DNA of 64,000 nucleotides. Origin: BA4 sp044376575 (lineage in GTDB: Bacteria > Bacteroidota > Bacteroidia > CAIKAF01). Shown one piece after another: positions 44,652 through 53,542 of this stretch. The notes under the pieces are model-generated. The model was not told the DNA's origin. It saw only the letters and a list, made by a program, of their open reading frames with translations, and did not search any database. The position numbers were made by a program, and so were the translations under genes. Numbering within the stretch: the first letter of the stretch is position 1; the number at the start of each line of letters is the position of its first letter. The stretch is from contig JBILKR010000008.1 of NCBI GenBank assembly GCA_044376575.1, positions 1 through 64,000 on the forward strand, in the 5' to 3' direction.

Positions 44652-45848
44652 ATGAAATCTTTTATCTCACTTGTAATCATTCTTTGTTCAATTGCAGATG
44701 GTTTATTTGCTCAGTTTTCTATCGGAACGGCACAACTAACTTATGTAGATGCATCCAGAAATAATCGCTCTATTCCGGCACAGGTATATTATCCTGCAAA
44801 TACAGCGGGACAAAATGCTACTCCCGCTTCCGGATCTTTTCCTTTGGTTGTAGTTGGCCATGGATTTGCAATGGGAATAGATGCATATTTACATTTTAAA
44901 GACGTACTTGTTCCACAAGGCTACATCGTTGCACTGTGTAATACAGAAACTTCTTTAAGTCCAAGTCATCAGGATTTTGGATATGATTTATTGTTTCTCA
45001 CTAACTCTATGAATGGTTCATCACAGAATGAGCCAAGTTTTATTCTTTATCAACATATGAATGGCAAAGCTGCTGTAGTTGGACATTCAATGGGAGGAGG
45101 TGCCGGTGTGCTCGCATCATCATTTGCATCGCCCGGAGAGATTACTTGTTATATTGGTTTGGCTCCTGCTGAAACAAATTTATCGGCCATTGCTGCCGCA
45201 GCAAGTGTTGCTATCCCATCATTAATATTCAGTGGACAGGGCGATAATGTTACCCCTCAGGCCAATCATCAGATACCTATTTATAATAATCTTAATCAAT
45301 CCTGCGCTTCACTTGTAACAGTTTTAGGTGGAGGACATTGTTATTTTGCACTTGCCAATGCCGCATGCGATTTTGGAGAAACTTTCTCAAACAGCAATAT
45401 TTCCATTACACGTTCAGCGCAACAAGATGTAATGTTTGATATCATGATTCCATTCCTTGAATATGAATTGAAATCTTCAACTTCCAGTCTTGCTGCTTTT
45501 AAAGATTCTTTGCTAACATCTCCGAGAATAAGCGTACAGCAAAAAAATTGCGAGTCATTAAGTATATCTGATGAAAAAGAATCTGTATTTCATATTCAAG
45601 TGAAAAATAATTTACAGGTCAATCAAGTTTTAAATATATCGGCATTTGCATCACAGCCCTCCAATGTATTATTTGAAATATATGATATGAAAGGAGTGCG
45701 ATATTATTCATCACAACATTTTATTTCGCCTTCTGCTAATGATTTGTCAATTCCTGTTTCTTCTCTGTCATCAGGGATGTATATGTTACATTATACATCT
45801 GCACCTGGCAAAAGTGATACGATTAAATTTCATGTAGTAGGAAACTAA
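44652..45848 (+). CDS. Secreted alpha/beta-hydrolase (PET-hydrolase/dienelactone-hydrolase-like) with T9SS-type domain
   Basis: A 398-residue secreted esterase or lipase candidate. A signal peptide (1-20, ending LFAQ) is followed by a hydrolase domain (about 25-260) with LVVVGHGFAMG, nucleophile elbow VVGHSMGGGAG, acid SGQGDNVTP and His region LGGGHCYF, so a complete triad. The last ~80 residues (NISAFASQPSNVLFEIYDMKG... SGMYMLHYTS...KFHVVGN) look like a T9SS sorting domain. It is divergent from the PhoD-fold gene (46 bases) and precedes the ABC-F gene. The substrate is unknown. Confidence 0.82.
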   Translation: MKSFISLVIILCSIADGLFAQFSIGTAQLTYVDASRNNRSIPAQVYYPANTAGQNATPASGSFPLVVVGHGFAMGIDAYLHFKDVLVPQGYIVALCNTETSLSPSHQDFGYDLLFLTNSMNGSSQNEPSFILYQHMNGKAAVVGHSMGGGAGVLASSFASPGEITCYIGLAPAETNLSAIAAAASVAIPSLIFSGQGDNVTPQANHQIPIYNNLNQSCASLVTVLGGGHCYFALANAACDFGETFSNSNISITRSAQQDVMFDIMIPFLEYELKSSTSSLAAFKDSLLTSPRISVQQKNCESLSISDEKESVFHIQVKNNLQVNQVLNISAFASQPSNVLFEIYDMKGVRYYSSQHFISPSANDLSIPVSSLSSGMYMLHYTSAPGKSDTIKFHVVGN

Positions 45849-45875
45849 TCATATTCATATTAGCAAAGAATGACA

Positions 45876-45883
45876 TACCTTTG
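45876..45883 (+). promoter_or_regulatory. -7 promoter element (TACCTTTG) of the ABC-F gene
   Basis: Exact TAnnTTTG match 8 bases before ATG 45892. Transcription would begin at or just before the ATG, making the message leaderless or nearly so. No -33 box is evident. Confidence 0.5.
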
Positions 45884-45891
45884 CCCCCATT

Positions 45892-47820
45892 ATGATTAGT
45901 GTAACAAATTTATCTGTTTTATTTGGTGGCGATGCATTGTTTGAGAATATTTCATTTCTGATTAACAGAGACGACCGTATTGGATTAACTGGTAGAAACG
46001 GTGCAGGTAAATCTACTTTATTAAAGATTATTAAAGGCTTACAAAAGCCTACCTCTGGAGATATCTCACTTCCCAAAAATGCAACTATCGGATATTTGCC
46101 CCAGGAGTTTCATAACGTATCAACGTTAACAGTAATTGATGAAACAAGAAAAGCATTTGAAAAAGCCATTGCATTGGAGAAAGAAATTACTCACATCAAT
46201 GAACAATTGGCGACGCGAACGGATTATGAAAGCGAAGGATATTTTCAGTTAATTGAAAAACTCAACGACTGTCAGCATCATTTTCAGGTATTGGGCGGCT
46301 ACGAAATGGAAGAAAAGTTGGAGAAAATTCTAAAAGGTCTTGGATTTGAACCTTCCGATTTTCAGCGAAAAGTGACAGAATTCAGTGGTGGATGGCAGAT
46401 GAGAATTGAGCTTGCCAAAATCTTATTACAACAACCTGACCTGATCTTACTCGATGAGCCTACGAACCACCTGGATATTGAATCTATCATCTGGCTCGAG
46501 AATTTTTTGATTACATATAGTGGTGCCATCATGATGATATCACACGATCGTACTTTTTTGGATAAAATTACCAATCGCACACTCGAGATTACTAACGGGA
46601 GAATTGAAGATTATAAAGCATCCTATTCTAATTATTTAATTCTAAGAAAAGAAAGGAGAGAAAAACTAGAATCTGCGGCAAGAAATCAGGGGAAACAGAT
46701 TGCCCAGATGGAAAGAAATATTGAGCGATTTAAAGCGAAAGCTTCAAAAGCAAGCTTTGCTCAATCGTTAATGAAGAAGCTTGACAAGATTGACAGGATA
46801 GAAGTGGATATGGAAGATGTTTCAAAAATTTCTATCCGTTTTCCTGAACCACCGCGTGCAGGAAAAGTAATTGTAACCGGAGAGCATATTCAGAAAAATT
46901 ACGGAGATAAAAAAGTAATCAGTCCGATGAGTTTTTCTATTGATAGAGGCGATCGCATAGCTTTTGTTGGAAAAAATGGAATGGGGAAAACAACGTTAAG
47001 TCGGATTATCGCCAAAGATTTAGATTTTGAAGGCGATTTGAATTATGGACATAATATTCACCTTGGATATTTTGCTCAGCACCAGGCCAACAAGTTGAAC
47101 GGAGAAAATACCATTTTAAAGGAAATGGAATCTGCAGCTTATGGCAGCGATACTTTTACTCAGGTGCGTTCTATTCTCGGAGCATTTTTATTTAGTGGTG
47201 AAGATGTAGATAAAAAAGTGAAAGTGCTTTCCGGTGGTGAAAAATCCAGGCTTTCTATGGCTAAGCTTTTATTGGAGCCATTAAATTTTTTGATTTTCGA
47301 TGAGCCCACCAATCACCTCGATATTGTTTCAAAGGATGTATTGAAAAATGCAATCCTGAATTTTGACGGAACCATCATTATTGTTTCTCACGACCGAGAC
47401 TTTTTAAAAGGACTGACCAACAAAATATTTGAATTTACCAAAGAAGGCATCAAACAGCACCTGGGTGATATTAATGAGTTCTTGTCAAAAAAGAATGCGG
47501 AGAATTTCAGAGATTTTGAATTGAGTAAAGAAAAGAAGAAAGAAGAAAAACAAGCTGTTGAAATCAAAGAACAGGCTAGTCCGCAAAAAGATAAAGAGCT
47601 GAAGCGAATAAAAAATGCCATAGCGAATGCTGAAAAGAAAATCGCTGAGCTTGAATCACAGATACAACAAATGGATCAACAGTTGCAGAATGAAGTTGAG
47701 TTTAAAAAAATAGGAAACAATCCTGCCTTTTTTCAACGTTACGATGAATTAAAAAATCAGTTGGAAAGTGAAATGCATAAATGGGAGGAGTTGCTTCGCG
47801 AAGCTGATACCCCAATTTAA
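45892..47820 (+). CDS. ABC-F family ATPase
   Basis: A 642-residue soluble protein with two ABC domains and no membrane domain, the ABC-F layout of ribosome-associated factors. The first domain has Walker A GRNGAGKST (about 37-45), signature FSGGWQMR and Walker B LILLDEPTNHLD. A charged linker follows (P-site tRNA interaction motif region, about 240-310). The second domain has GKNGMGKTT, LSGGEKSR and FLIFDEPTNHLD. A C-terminal coiled coil (about 545-640) resembles Uup. A role in translation is likely; whether it gives antibiotic protection cannot be told. Confidence 0.93.
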   Translation: MISVTNLSVLFGGDALFENISFLINRDDRIGLTGRNGAGKSTLLKIIKGLQKPTSGDISLPKNATIGYLPQEFHNVSTLTVIDETRKAFEKAIALEKEITHINEQLATRTDYESEGYFQLIEKLNDCQHHFQVLGGYEMEEKLEKILKGLGFEPSDFQRKVTEFSGGWQMRIELAKILLQQPDLILLDEPTNHLDIESIIWLENFLITYSGAIMMISHDRTFLDKITNRTLEITNGRIEDYKASYSNYLILRKERREKLESAARNQGKQIAQMERNIERFKAKASKASFAQSLMKKLDKIDRIEVDMEDVSKISIRFPEPPRAGKVIVTGEHIQKNYGDKKVISPMSFSIDRGDRIAFVGKNGMGKTTLSRIIAKDLDFEGDLNYGHNIHLGYFAQHQANKLNGENTILKEMESAAYGSDTFTQVRSILGAFLFSGEDVDKKVKVLSGGEKSRLSMAKLLLEPLNFLIFDEPTNHLDIVSKDVLKNAILNFDGTIIIVSHDRDFLKGLTNKIFEFTKEGIKQHLGDINEFLSKKNAENFRDFELSKEKKKEEKQAVEIKEQASPQKDKELKRIKNAIANAEKKIAELESQIQQMDQQLQNEVEFKKIGNNPAFFQRYDELKNQLESEMHKWEELLREADTPI

Positions 47821-48620
47821 TGCAGGTGATTTCCGCAATAAGGACAAAAATGCTTTTGATGGTGTATTTCCTTTTCACGTTGAATTTCTTCAGTAAATCC
47901 TGCAGCCATTATACCACTTGGAATTGCCAGTAATCCAACCCCTAGAATTGCAATGATGCCCCCCAAAATTTTACCCATGGTTGTAATAGGATACATATCT
48001 CCATAACCTAATGTTGTTAATGTAACCACTCCCCACCACATTGATTCCGGAATACTTTTAAACTTATCAGGCTGTACATCTTTCTCTACATAATACATTA
48101 GTGTGGAGACGAGCAGTAACATAAAAAATACAAACACCAAACTGAAAATCAATTCATCTTTTTTATTCTTTAAAACATTACCAAATATTTTTACCGCTTT
48201 GATATAACGTACAATTTTCAGAAAACGAAAAAAACGAAGCAATGAGAAAAATTTTACAAACTCAAAATGATCAATATACGGAAGTAGTATGAAGGGCAAA
48301 AATGATAACAGGTCTATGATAGCCATTGGTGTAATGGCAAATTTTAACCTGCCGTAAATCGGGTGTGCATAATTTGCTTTTTCTGTAATGCTCCAGATAC
48401 GTAACAAGTATTCAACGGCAAAAAATCCAACAGAAAGTGTTTCGAAAAAATAGATGGCATATAAATATTCGCCATATAATTTTTCTACAGATTCAATCAT
48501 GATGGCAAAGGCATTCAGTAACACCATCACAATAAGAATGAAATCAAAAATCCAGTTGGCAGATAACGGAGGTCCCGTAAATTCAATGATTTCGTAAATC
48601 CGTCTTTTGAATTGTTTCAT
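47817..48620 (-). CDS. Voltage-gated-type potassium channel with C-terminal Cys/His motif
   Basis: A 267-residue membrane protein of the 6-helix Kv type. S1-S3 hydrophobic segments are followed by an S4-like stretch with spaced Arg/Lys (FFSLLRFFRFLKIVRYIKAVKIFG, about 125-148), then S5, the pore loop with selectivity filter TLTTLGYGDMYP (about 201-212) and S6 (ILGVGLLAIPSGIMAAGF). The final residues CPYCGNHLH contain a Cys-x-x-Cys and a His, possibly a metal-binding end. It follows the porin gene by 5 bases on the minus strand and overlaps the ABC-F stop by 4 bases, tail to tail. Confidence 0.92.
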   Translation of the reverse strand: MKQFKRRIYEIIEFTGPPLSANWIFDFILIVMVLLNAFAIMIESVEKLYGEYLYAIYFFETLSVGFFAVEYLLRIWSITEKANYAHPIYGRLKFAITPMAIIDLLSFLPFILLPYIDHFEFVKFFSLLRFFRFLKIVRYIKAVKIFGNVLKNKKDELIFSLVFVFFMLLLVSTLMYYVEKDVQPDKFKSIPESMWWGVVTLTTLGYGDMYPITTMGKILGGIIAILGVGLLAIPSGIMAAGFTEEIQREKEIHHQKHFCPYCGNHLH

Positions 48621-48625
48621 ACTGA

Positions 48626-50572
48626 TTAGTTATAAAAATTCCACGACACCCCGAATTGAATACTTCTGTCCTGTAATGGATGGTGTGGTGTATAAAAATA
48701 AGGAACATCCGGAAAGCGCTGATTGACGTTGCGAAGACGAACATACACATTCACGGTTTTAATTTTTGCATTCAGATAAACATCAAGAAAAGGATAGTTT
48801 CCTGTGGTAATATTGTTTTGTAAATAAAATTGTGTCGTTACCGGATCGTAGGCATTTGCTTTAAATGGAGAGTTGTACCAGACATCAACCCCAAGGTTCA
48901 TAAACAAGGCCTTTTTAAACAAAAAACTTTCGAAATAGAAAGACAATCGCCCAAGAACATTTGGAATTCGAATAAAATCCTGCGTAGCATATTGTCCTAT
49001 AATATGCGGTTCAATAAAAAACTTCCAGGCCCTGAATTTTTTATAGACCTCCATTGAAAATACATTGGCAATATCATTCGATTGTTGTGGCTTGCGTTGC
49101 TCATCAAAATAAATATACTGATGTAGTAATGATGTTGTTGCTTGTGCATAAAGTTTCCATGCAGTAACGTGATAGTTAATTATCCCTTTCAATTCGCGCT
49201 GTGCTGTTAACGATTGGTTCCAACCGATGTGGTTCGACTGAAAATACTGCTGAACAAATGCCGGTGTAAATTCACGATAGCTAATTTCCGCATTGATCCG
49301 GTGTTGAATTTTTATACTGTCAGCTGATTGAAATTGCAATCGGTATTTTACGCCCCAGTCGTTCATATTATATCCGTAAAAATAATAATAGGCATTACCG
49401 ACCATGCTGACTTTTTCATTGAGATCCCATTGAAATCCTCCATGAATACTGATATTATGCCATGATTGAAGGGATAGCGTACTGTCTGTTTCTGTATTGT
49501 TTTTTTTTAATCCGATACGTTGTGTTGCATCAATAAATTCATGTCGGGCACTTACATATACCGGACTATTCGTCTTATATTTTTTTCGCAGATAAAAAAT
49601 AGATTTGAGTTCGTTGCTCACCTGATGCGTTTCAACAGCCTGCTTGGTAAAAGAAGAATCAAAAACTACCTGATTGTAATAATTCAAATTGGGTAAGGCA
49701 TCACGAAATGTGTTGCTTCGTTGTTCGTATTTTGCCTGATGAAAAATACTCCACCAGGGAATTGTATTGGCTTGTGAACTGTCAGATGTTTTTCTGAAAA
49801 AAGAATATGATTGAGTAACAGATGCACCATTGTTAAACCATCGGTTGGCTGCTGAATCCAATTGTACATTATAGGTTTGTCGATTGGTGTTGGGCACGAG
49901 GGTTCCGCCTGATGTAATTACACCATTTAAAATAAAAGTTGAATCATTTTCCAGTCCGCCGTTCTCCATCACATTCATTTCGTTGTGATGATAATCTACA
50001 AAAAGTTTATACCGTTTATTGTCGGTTTCAAATCTTCCGAAAAAACGAACGTTGTGATGCACTGCTTCTTGTCGCTGATAAAATCCTGTAGAATTGATGT
50101 GTCGGTATTGTGCGCCCAGTTGAAGATTTTTAATAATACGTTGGGTGTGCATTACGTTGAGCAATTGCTCTCCTCCCATACCCAGAAAGTAAGCAACGTT
50201 GGAATAGGGGCGAAGGGTTAAATAATAAGGAGTATTACTGAATGTAAAAGCATAAGCATCAAATGAACGCATACCGAGTTGAAATCCTTCTTGAAAAGGA
50301 GAAGAAAAAACGGCAGGTTGAATAGCGGTACCTAAGTTGCCAAGCGATGGATTGATAGTATTTTGCTGAATGGCAGGATCAAAAAAACGTAGCCGATAGA
50401 AGGTCTCATCGGTAGTATCGTATTGTATTTTTCCTGTTTCCTGAAAGTGTACCCAGTTCACCACATTCACCCGTGCTGTATCGCGCAGTATTTTCAGCGA
50501 ATCCCTTCTGGATTGTTGCGCAGAGCTTACCAGCGAGGTAAGGCAGAAGAATATGATGAAAAATGACCTCAA
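48626..50572 (-). CDS. Putative porin (Porin_10-type outer-membrane beta barrel)
   Basis: A 648-residue protein. The start is TTG 50572, as no ATG lies between it and an upstream in-frame TAA (50588-50590). A signal peptide (1-18, ending SSAQQ) precedes an outer-membrane barrel of alternating hydrophobic strands with aromatic belts, e.g. YAFTFSNTPYYLTLRPYSNVAYFLG, and a barrel end YFYTPHHPLQDRSIQFGVSWNFYN terminating in an aromatic/Asn residue. This fits the Bacteroidota putative porin family. The potassium channel gene follows after 5 bases, so they share a transcript. Confidence 0.82.
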   Translation of the reverse strand: MRSFFIIFFCLTSLVSSAQQSRRDSLKILRDTARVNVVNWVHFQETGKIQYDTTDETFYRLRFFDPAIQQNTINPSLGNLGTAIQPAVFSSPFQEGFQLGMRSFDAYAFTFSNTPYYLTLRPYSNVAYFLGMGGEQLLNVMHTQRIIKNLQLGAQYRHINSTGFYQRQEAVHHNVRFFGRFETDNKRYKLFVDYHHNEMNVMENGGLENDSTFILNGVITSGGTLVPNTNRQTYNVQLDSAANRWFNNGASVTQSYSFFRKTSDSSQANTIPWWSIFHQAKYEQRSNTFRDALPNLNYYNQVVFDSSFTKQAVETHQVSNELKSIFYLRKKYKTNSPVYVSARHEFIDATQRIGLKKNNTETDSTLSLQSWHNISIHGGFQWDLNEKVSMVGNAYYYFYGYNMNDWGVKYRLQFQSADSIKIQHRINAEISYREFTPAFVQQYFQSNHIGWNQSLTAQRELKGIINYHVTAWKLYAQATTSLLHQYIYFDEQRKPQQSNDIANVFSMEVYKKFRAWKFFIEPHIIGQYATQDFIRIPNVLGRLSFYFESFLFKKALFMNLGVDVWYNSPFKANAYDPVTTQFYLQNNITTGNYPFLDVYLNAKIKTVNVYVRLRNVNQRFPDVPYFYTPHHPLQDRSIQFGVSWNFYN

Positions 50573-50630
50573 TGCAAAATAGTATGCTTACAAAAATAAT
50601 CTAAAATCCCATGTAGCAATATATAAACAG

Positions 50631-50655
50631 CAAAGGCAGGATTGCCCTGCCTTTG
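50631..50655 (-). terminator. Terminator-like hairpin after the collagen-like gene
   Basis: A 10-bp perfect stem (50631-50640 with 50646-50655) and a 5-base loop, on the 3' side of the gene on the minus strand. The U-tract is weak. Confidence 0.6.
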
Positions 50656-50677
50656 AAATATAAATCATATAAAATTA

Positions 50678-52348
50678 TTAATGCATATTTTGCCAGCTGA
50701 AAGTTCCCGGCGTGGGTTGAATGTGAACGCGGAATAACAAGTCTTCACCTGGAGGACCGTATGAGCAACACATAATTTGTCCGTTTGGATAAAAAGTATT
50801 GGTGGCAAAGAACCTGTCAGATACTCCTGGTCCATCCATTGTTATATTAAATGGTCCACCATTTGTAACAGAAATAGGATTGTTTAACACAAAGGTATGC
50901 CAGGTCCAGCTTGTGTATGAGGGAATATTATATTGCCCTTGACCATAAATATAAATAAATGGGTATGGATAAGGATAGTTATCCTTTATCAATACTTCAA
51001 AAGCCACTACCTGTCCGTCAATGGGAGAGGTAAAGAAATTGTCTAAAAGAAAAGTATTGGCATAAGTTCCGGTAAACACTTCGTTTAAAATGCTTTGATT
51101 GGTCGTGTTTTCCGCATATACCTGAAGTTTTTTTGCAGAAGTATTATATACAACCATTCCTTCCTGTGGGGAGAGTGCATTGCGTTGTGTTTGGTCCATT
51201 CTTGGGTTAAGTATGGCCCCCGTAGTTGAGTTTACTTCTAGAGCAACAGAAGGGCTGATATTGTTGGTTCCGATACCAATTGAACCTCCGTTGTTATAAA
51301 AATTAGAGCCTGTAGTTACCCAATCGGTTCCATTCCAGTAAGGAGTGTTACCGGCAGCGGCTCCGGGCTGTAACAATCCCTGAGGCCCTTGAATGCCTTG
51401 TGGTCCGGTTAATCCAATTGGACCTTGCGGTCCAACATCACCCTGTGGACCCTGTACCCCTTGAATGCCTTGTGGTCCTGTTAATCCAATGGGACCTTGA
51501 GGTCCAACATCACCTTGTGGACCCTGAGGACCTTGAATGCCTTGTGGTCCGGTTAATCCAATGGGACCTTGCGGTCCAACATCACCTTGTGGACCCTGAG
51601 GACCTTGAATGCCTTGTGGTCCGGTTAATCCAATGGGACCTTGCGGTCCAACATCACCTTGTATTCCCTGAGGACCTTGAACGCCTTGTGGTCCGGTTAA
51701 TCCAATCGGCCCTTGTGGTCCAACATCACCTTGAATTCCCTGAGGACCTTGAATTCCTTGTGGTCCTTGAGCTCCGGTTAATCCAATTGGACCTTGTGGA
51801 CCAACACTGCCCTGTATTCCCTGCGGCCCGGTTAATGAAGCAATAAAGTCAGCCTCACTTCCTGAATTCCCCAATGATAACCATACCTGATATGCTGATA
51901 ATCCATCTGTTCCTTGTGGTCCTGTAGGTCCTGCGGGTCCGGGTGTTCCGCTGTTCTCTGCATATAATGCATAAGGTACACTCAACATTTGCTGGGTGCC
52001 AGCAACTGAATAGTTTGTACCTCCATTTGGATCTACACCCGTTTCGATAAAATAGGGTCCCGCGCTCCAGTCAATTGTAGCAAAGGTTCCCTGAGCGGCT
52101 GTGCCTTGCCCAAGGATTACATTCACCAATCCCAATGCATTGGTAGTGGATGAATGTGTTTCTGCATACACTTCGGTTCCGTTAGCGGAGCCCTGCAGAA
52201 TTCGAAATTGTAACGATACGTTAGTATTTCCTGTAACGTTTCCCGAAGCATCTCTCACCACTGCCTGATAGTTGATGCCCTGTGGTGCCTGTGCGTAGTG
52301 AAGTAAACAGAAGAAGAATGAAATAGTAGAAAGTAGTAGTTTTTTCAT
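50678..52348 (-). CDS. Secreted collagen-like (Gly-X-Y) repeat protein
   Basis: A 556-residue protein; ATG 52348 gives signal peptide MKKLLLSTISFFFCLLHYAQA. Residues about 25-130 form a beta-rich N-terminal domain (INYQAVVRDASGNV, a common start in Bacteroidota tail- and fibre-like proteins). Gly-X-Y triplets (GPQG, GIQG, GDVG, GPIG, LTGPQG) run from about 140 to 345 with one interruption (SAYQVWLSLGNSGSEADFIASL). The C-terminal ~210 residues are a beta-sandwich-like domain (VALEVNSTTGAILNPRMDQTQRNALSPQEGMVVYNTSAKKLQVY and beyond). Such proteins form fibrous trimers in other organisms; a surface role here is inferred. No T9SS domain is seen. Confidence 0.85.
   Translation of the reverse strand: MKKLLLSTISFFFCLLHYAQAPQGINYQAVVRDASGNVTGNTNVSLQFRILQGSANGTEVYAETHSSTTNALGLVNVILGQGTAAQGTFATIDWSAGPYFIETGVDPNGGTNYSVAGTQQMLSVPYALYAENSGTPGPAGPTGPQGTDGLSAYQVWLSLGNSGSEADFIASLTGPQGIQGSVGPQGPIGLTGAQGPQGIQGPQGIQGDVGPQGPIGLTGPQGVQGPQGIQGDVGPQGPIGLTGPQGIQGPQGPQGDVGPQGPIGLTGPQGIQGPQGPQGDVGPQGPIGLTGPQGIQGVQGPQGDVGPQGPIGLTGPQGIQGPQGLLQPGAAAGNTPYWNGTDWVTTGSNFYNNGGSIGIGTNNISPSVALEVNSTTGAILNPRMDQTQRNALSPQEGMVVYNTSAKKLQVYAENTTNQSILNEVFTGTYANTFLLDNFFTSPIDGQVVAFEVLIKDNYPYPYPFIYIYGQGQYNIPSYTSWTWHTFVLNNPISVTNGGPFNITMDGPGVSDRFFATNTFYPNGQIMCCSYGPPGEDLLFRVHIQPTPGTFSWQNMH
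51370..51800 (-). repeat. Collagen-coding tandem repeat, 72-bp period
   Basis: The phrase for Leu-Thr-Gly-Pro recurs at 51407, 51479, 51551, 51623, 51695 and 51776: four steps of 72 bp and one of 81 bp. Units code for 24 residues with only a few variants (e.g. IQG/VQG/PQG). Confidence 0.9.
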
Positions 52349-52453
52349 AGTAGTTTTATTACACATAATAATGCAAGTTTACCTAAATATTTCTAAATAA
52401 GTTGATGAATTCCAAAAAAATGAAAACTCATTTTTTCTGCCTGTTATAAATTG

Positions 52454-52461
52454 TACTTTCG
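52454..52461 (+). promoter_or_regulatory. Possible -7 element (TACTTTCG)
   Basis: A TAnnTTCG variant of the usual -7 box, 22 bases before ATG 52484. No -33 box found. Confidence 0.3.
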
Positions 52462-52483
52462 TTCATCATATAAGTAAACAATT

Positions 52484-53539
52484 ATGATTATTGATCACAT
52501 TTCCAATGCGCACCTTTATAATGCGCTTCATCCGGTCTTTTCAAAGGCCTTTGATTTTTTACAACATACAGACTTTACACAATATAAACCGGGTAAATAT
52601 GAAATTGATGGAGAAAATTTGTTTTTGTTGATCAATGAATATGAAACAGAATCTCCGGAAATGCGATTCTGGGAAGGCCATCGAAAGTATATTGATATTC
52701 AGTACATGGTACAGGGGGAAGAAATCATGCAGGTGGCTCCAAGACATACATTAAAACTAAAAGAATCGTATGATCATGAAAAAGAGTATGCAATTTTTGA
52801 AGGAACGGGAGAGCCAATCAAAGTGAAAGAAGGATATTTTGTCATTTTTTTTCCCACTGATGTGCACATGCCTAATCTTCTGGTTACAAAGCAGGAAAGT
52901 GTTCGTAAAGCTGTATTCAAAATTAAACTACAATCAAACGTTTTGCAGTTATGCATGGCCACACAAAACAAGCATAAAGTAGAAGAGATTCAGTACATGT
53001 TGGGTGACGAAAGAATTGAATTGCAATCATTGCAAGACTTAGGAATCACAGAGCAGCTTCCCGAAACAGGTGATACACTGGAATACAATGCATGGCAAAA
53101 GTCCAATCATGTTTTTTCTTTACATGGCATGAATTGTTTTGCAGATGATACCGGGCTGGAAGTAGAATCGTTACATGGAAGGCCTGGAGTTTATTCTGCA
53201 AGATACGCCGGTGAAAATGCTACTTTCACTCAGAATGTATCCAAGTTGTTGAATGAAATGCAAGGGATAACCAATCGCAACGCGCGGTTTAGAACTGTAA
53301 TTTCTCTAATGATGAATTCAACAGAATATCGTTTTGAAGGAACTGTTGAAGGCTCAATTGCAGAAGCTCCCAGAGGAAGTGGCGGGTTTGGATATGACTC
53401 TGTTTTTATACCAAAGGGTCATGAAAAAACGTTTGCTGAAATGTCGATGGAAGAAAAAAATTCAATGAGTCATCGACGCAGAGCCATTCAACAAATGATA
53501 GATTTTCTTAAAAAAGAATACCTTAGTAACGAAATGTAA
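52484..53539 (+). CDS. Fusion of a YhcH/EbgC-type domain and an RdgB/HAM1-type dITP/XTP pyrophosphatase
   Basis: A 351-residue protein of two whole domains in one frame. Residues 1-150 match the YhcH/YjgK/YiaL (EbgC-like) family: GHRKYIDIQYMVQGEE (65-80) and IFFPTDVHMP (121-130) carry the conserved His/Glu/Asp positions of that cupin-like fold. Residues 153-345 match RdgB/HAM1: ATQNKHKVEEI (159-169), the catalytic DDTGLEVESLHGRPGVYSARYAG (221-243), GFGYDSVFIP (301-310) and SHRRRA (329-334). The RdgB half should hydrolyse non-canonical purine NTPs; the role of the YhcH half is unclear. There is no linker. It heads a likely three-gene unit. Confidence 0.85.
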   Translation: MIIDHISNAHLYNALHPVFSKAFDFLQHTDFTQYKPGKYEIDGENLFLLINEYETESPEMRFWEGHRKYIDIQYMVQGEEIMQVAPRHTLKLKESYDHEKEYAIFEGTGEPIKVKEGYFVIFFPTDVHMPNLLVTKQESVRKAVFKIKLQSNVLQLCMATQNKHKVEEIQYMLGDERIELQSLQDLGITEQLPETGDTLEYNAWQKSNHVFSLHGMNCFADDTGLEVESLHGRPGVYSARYAGENATFTQNVSKLLNEMQGITNRNARFRTVISLMMNSTEYRFEGTVEGSIAEAPRGSGGFGYDSVFIPKGHEKTFAEMSMEEKNSMSHRRRAIQQMIDFLKKEYLSNEM

Positions 53540-53542
53540 TTG

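Noticed and set aside
51370..51800. 72-bp repeats that could be a CRISPR or satellite array
   Set aside because: They are continuous in-frame Gly-X-Y codons within one secreted protein, with no spacer sequences.
51400..51846. A 148-codon open frame on the plus strand opposite the collagen-like gene
   Set aside because: It is a by-product of the Gly-Pro-Gln repeat codons, which lack stops on the reverse strand. It has no signal, start context or family resemblance.
52484..53539. The YhcH-RdgB gene as two genes joined by a missed stop
   Set aside because: The frame is continuous and both domains are complete, with no start codon context or spacer at the junction (about 52940-52960).
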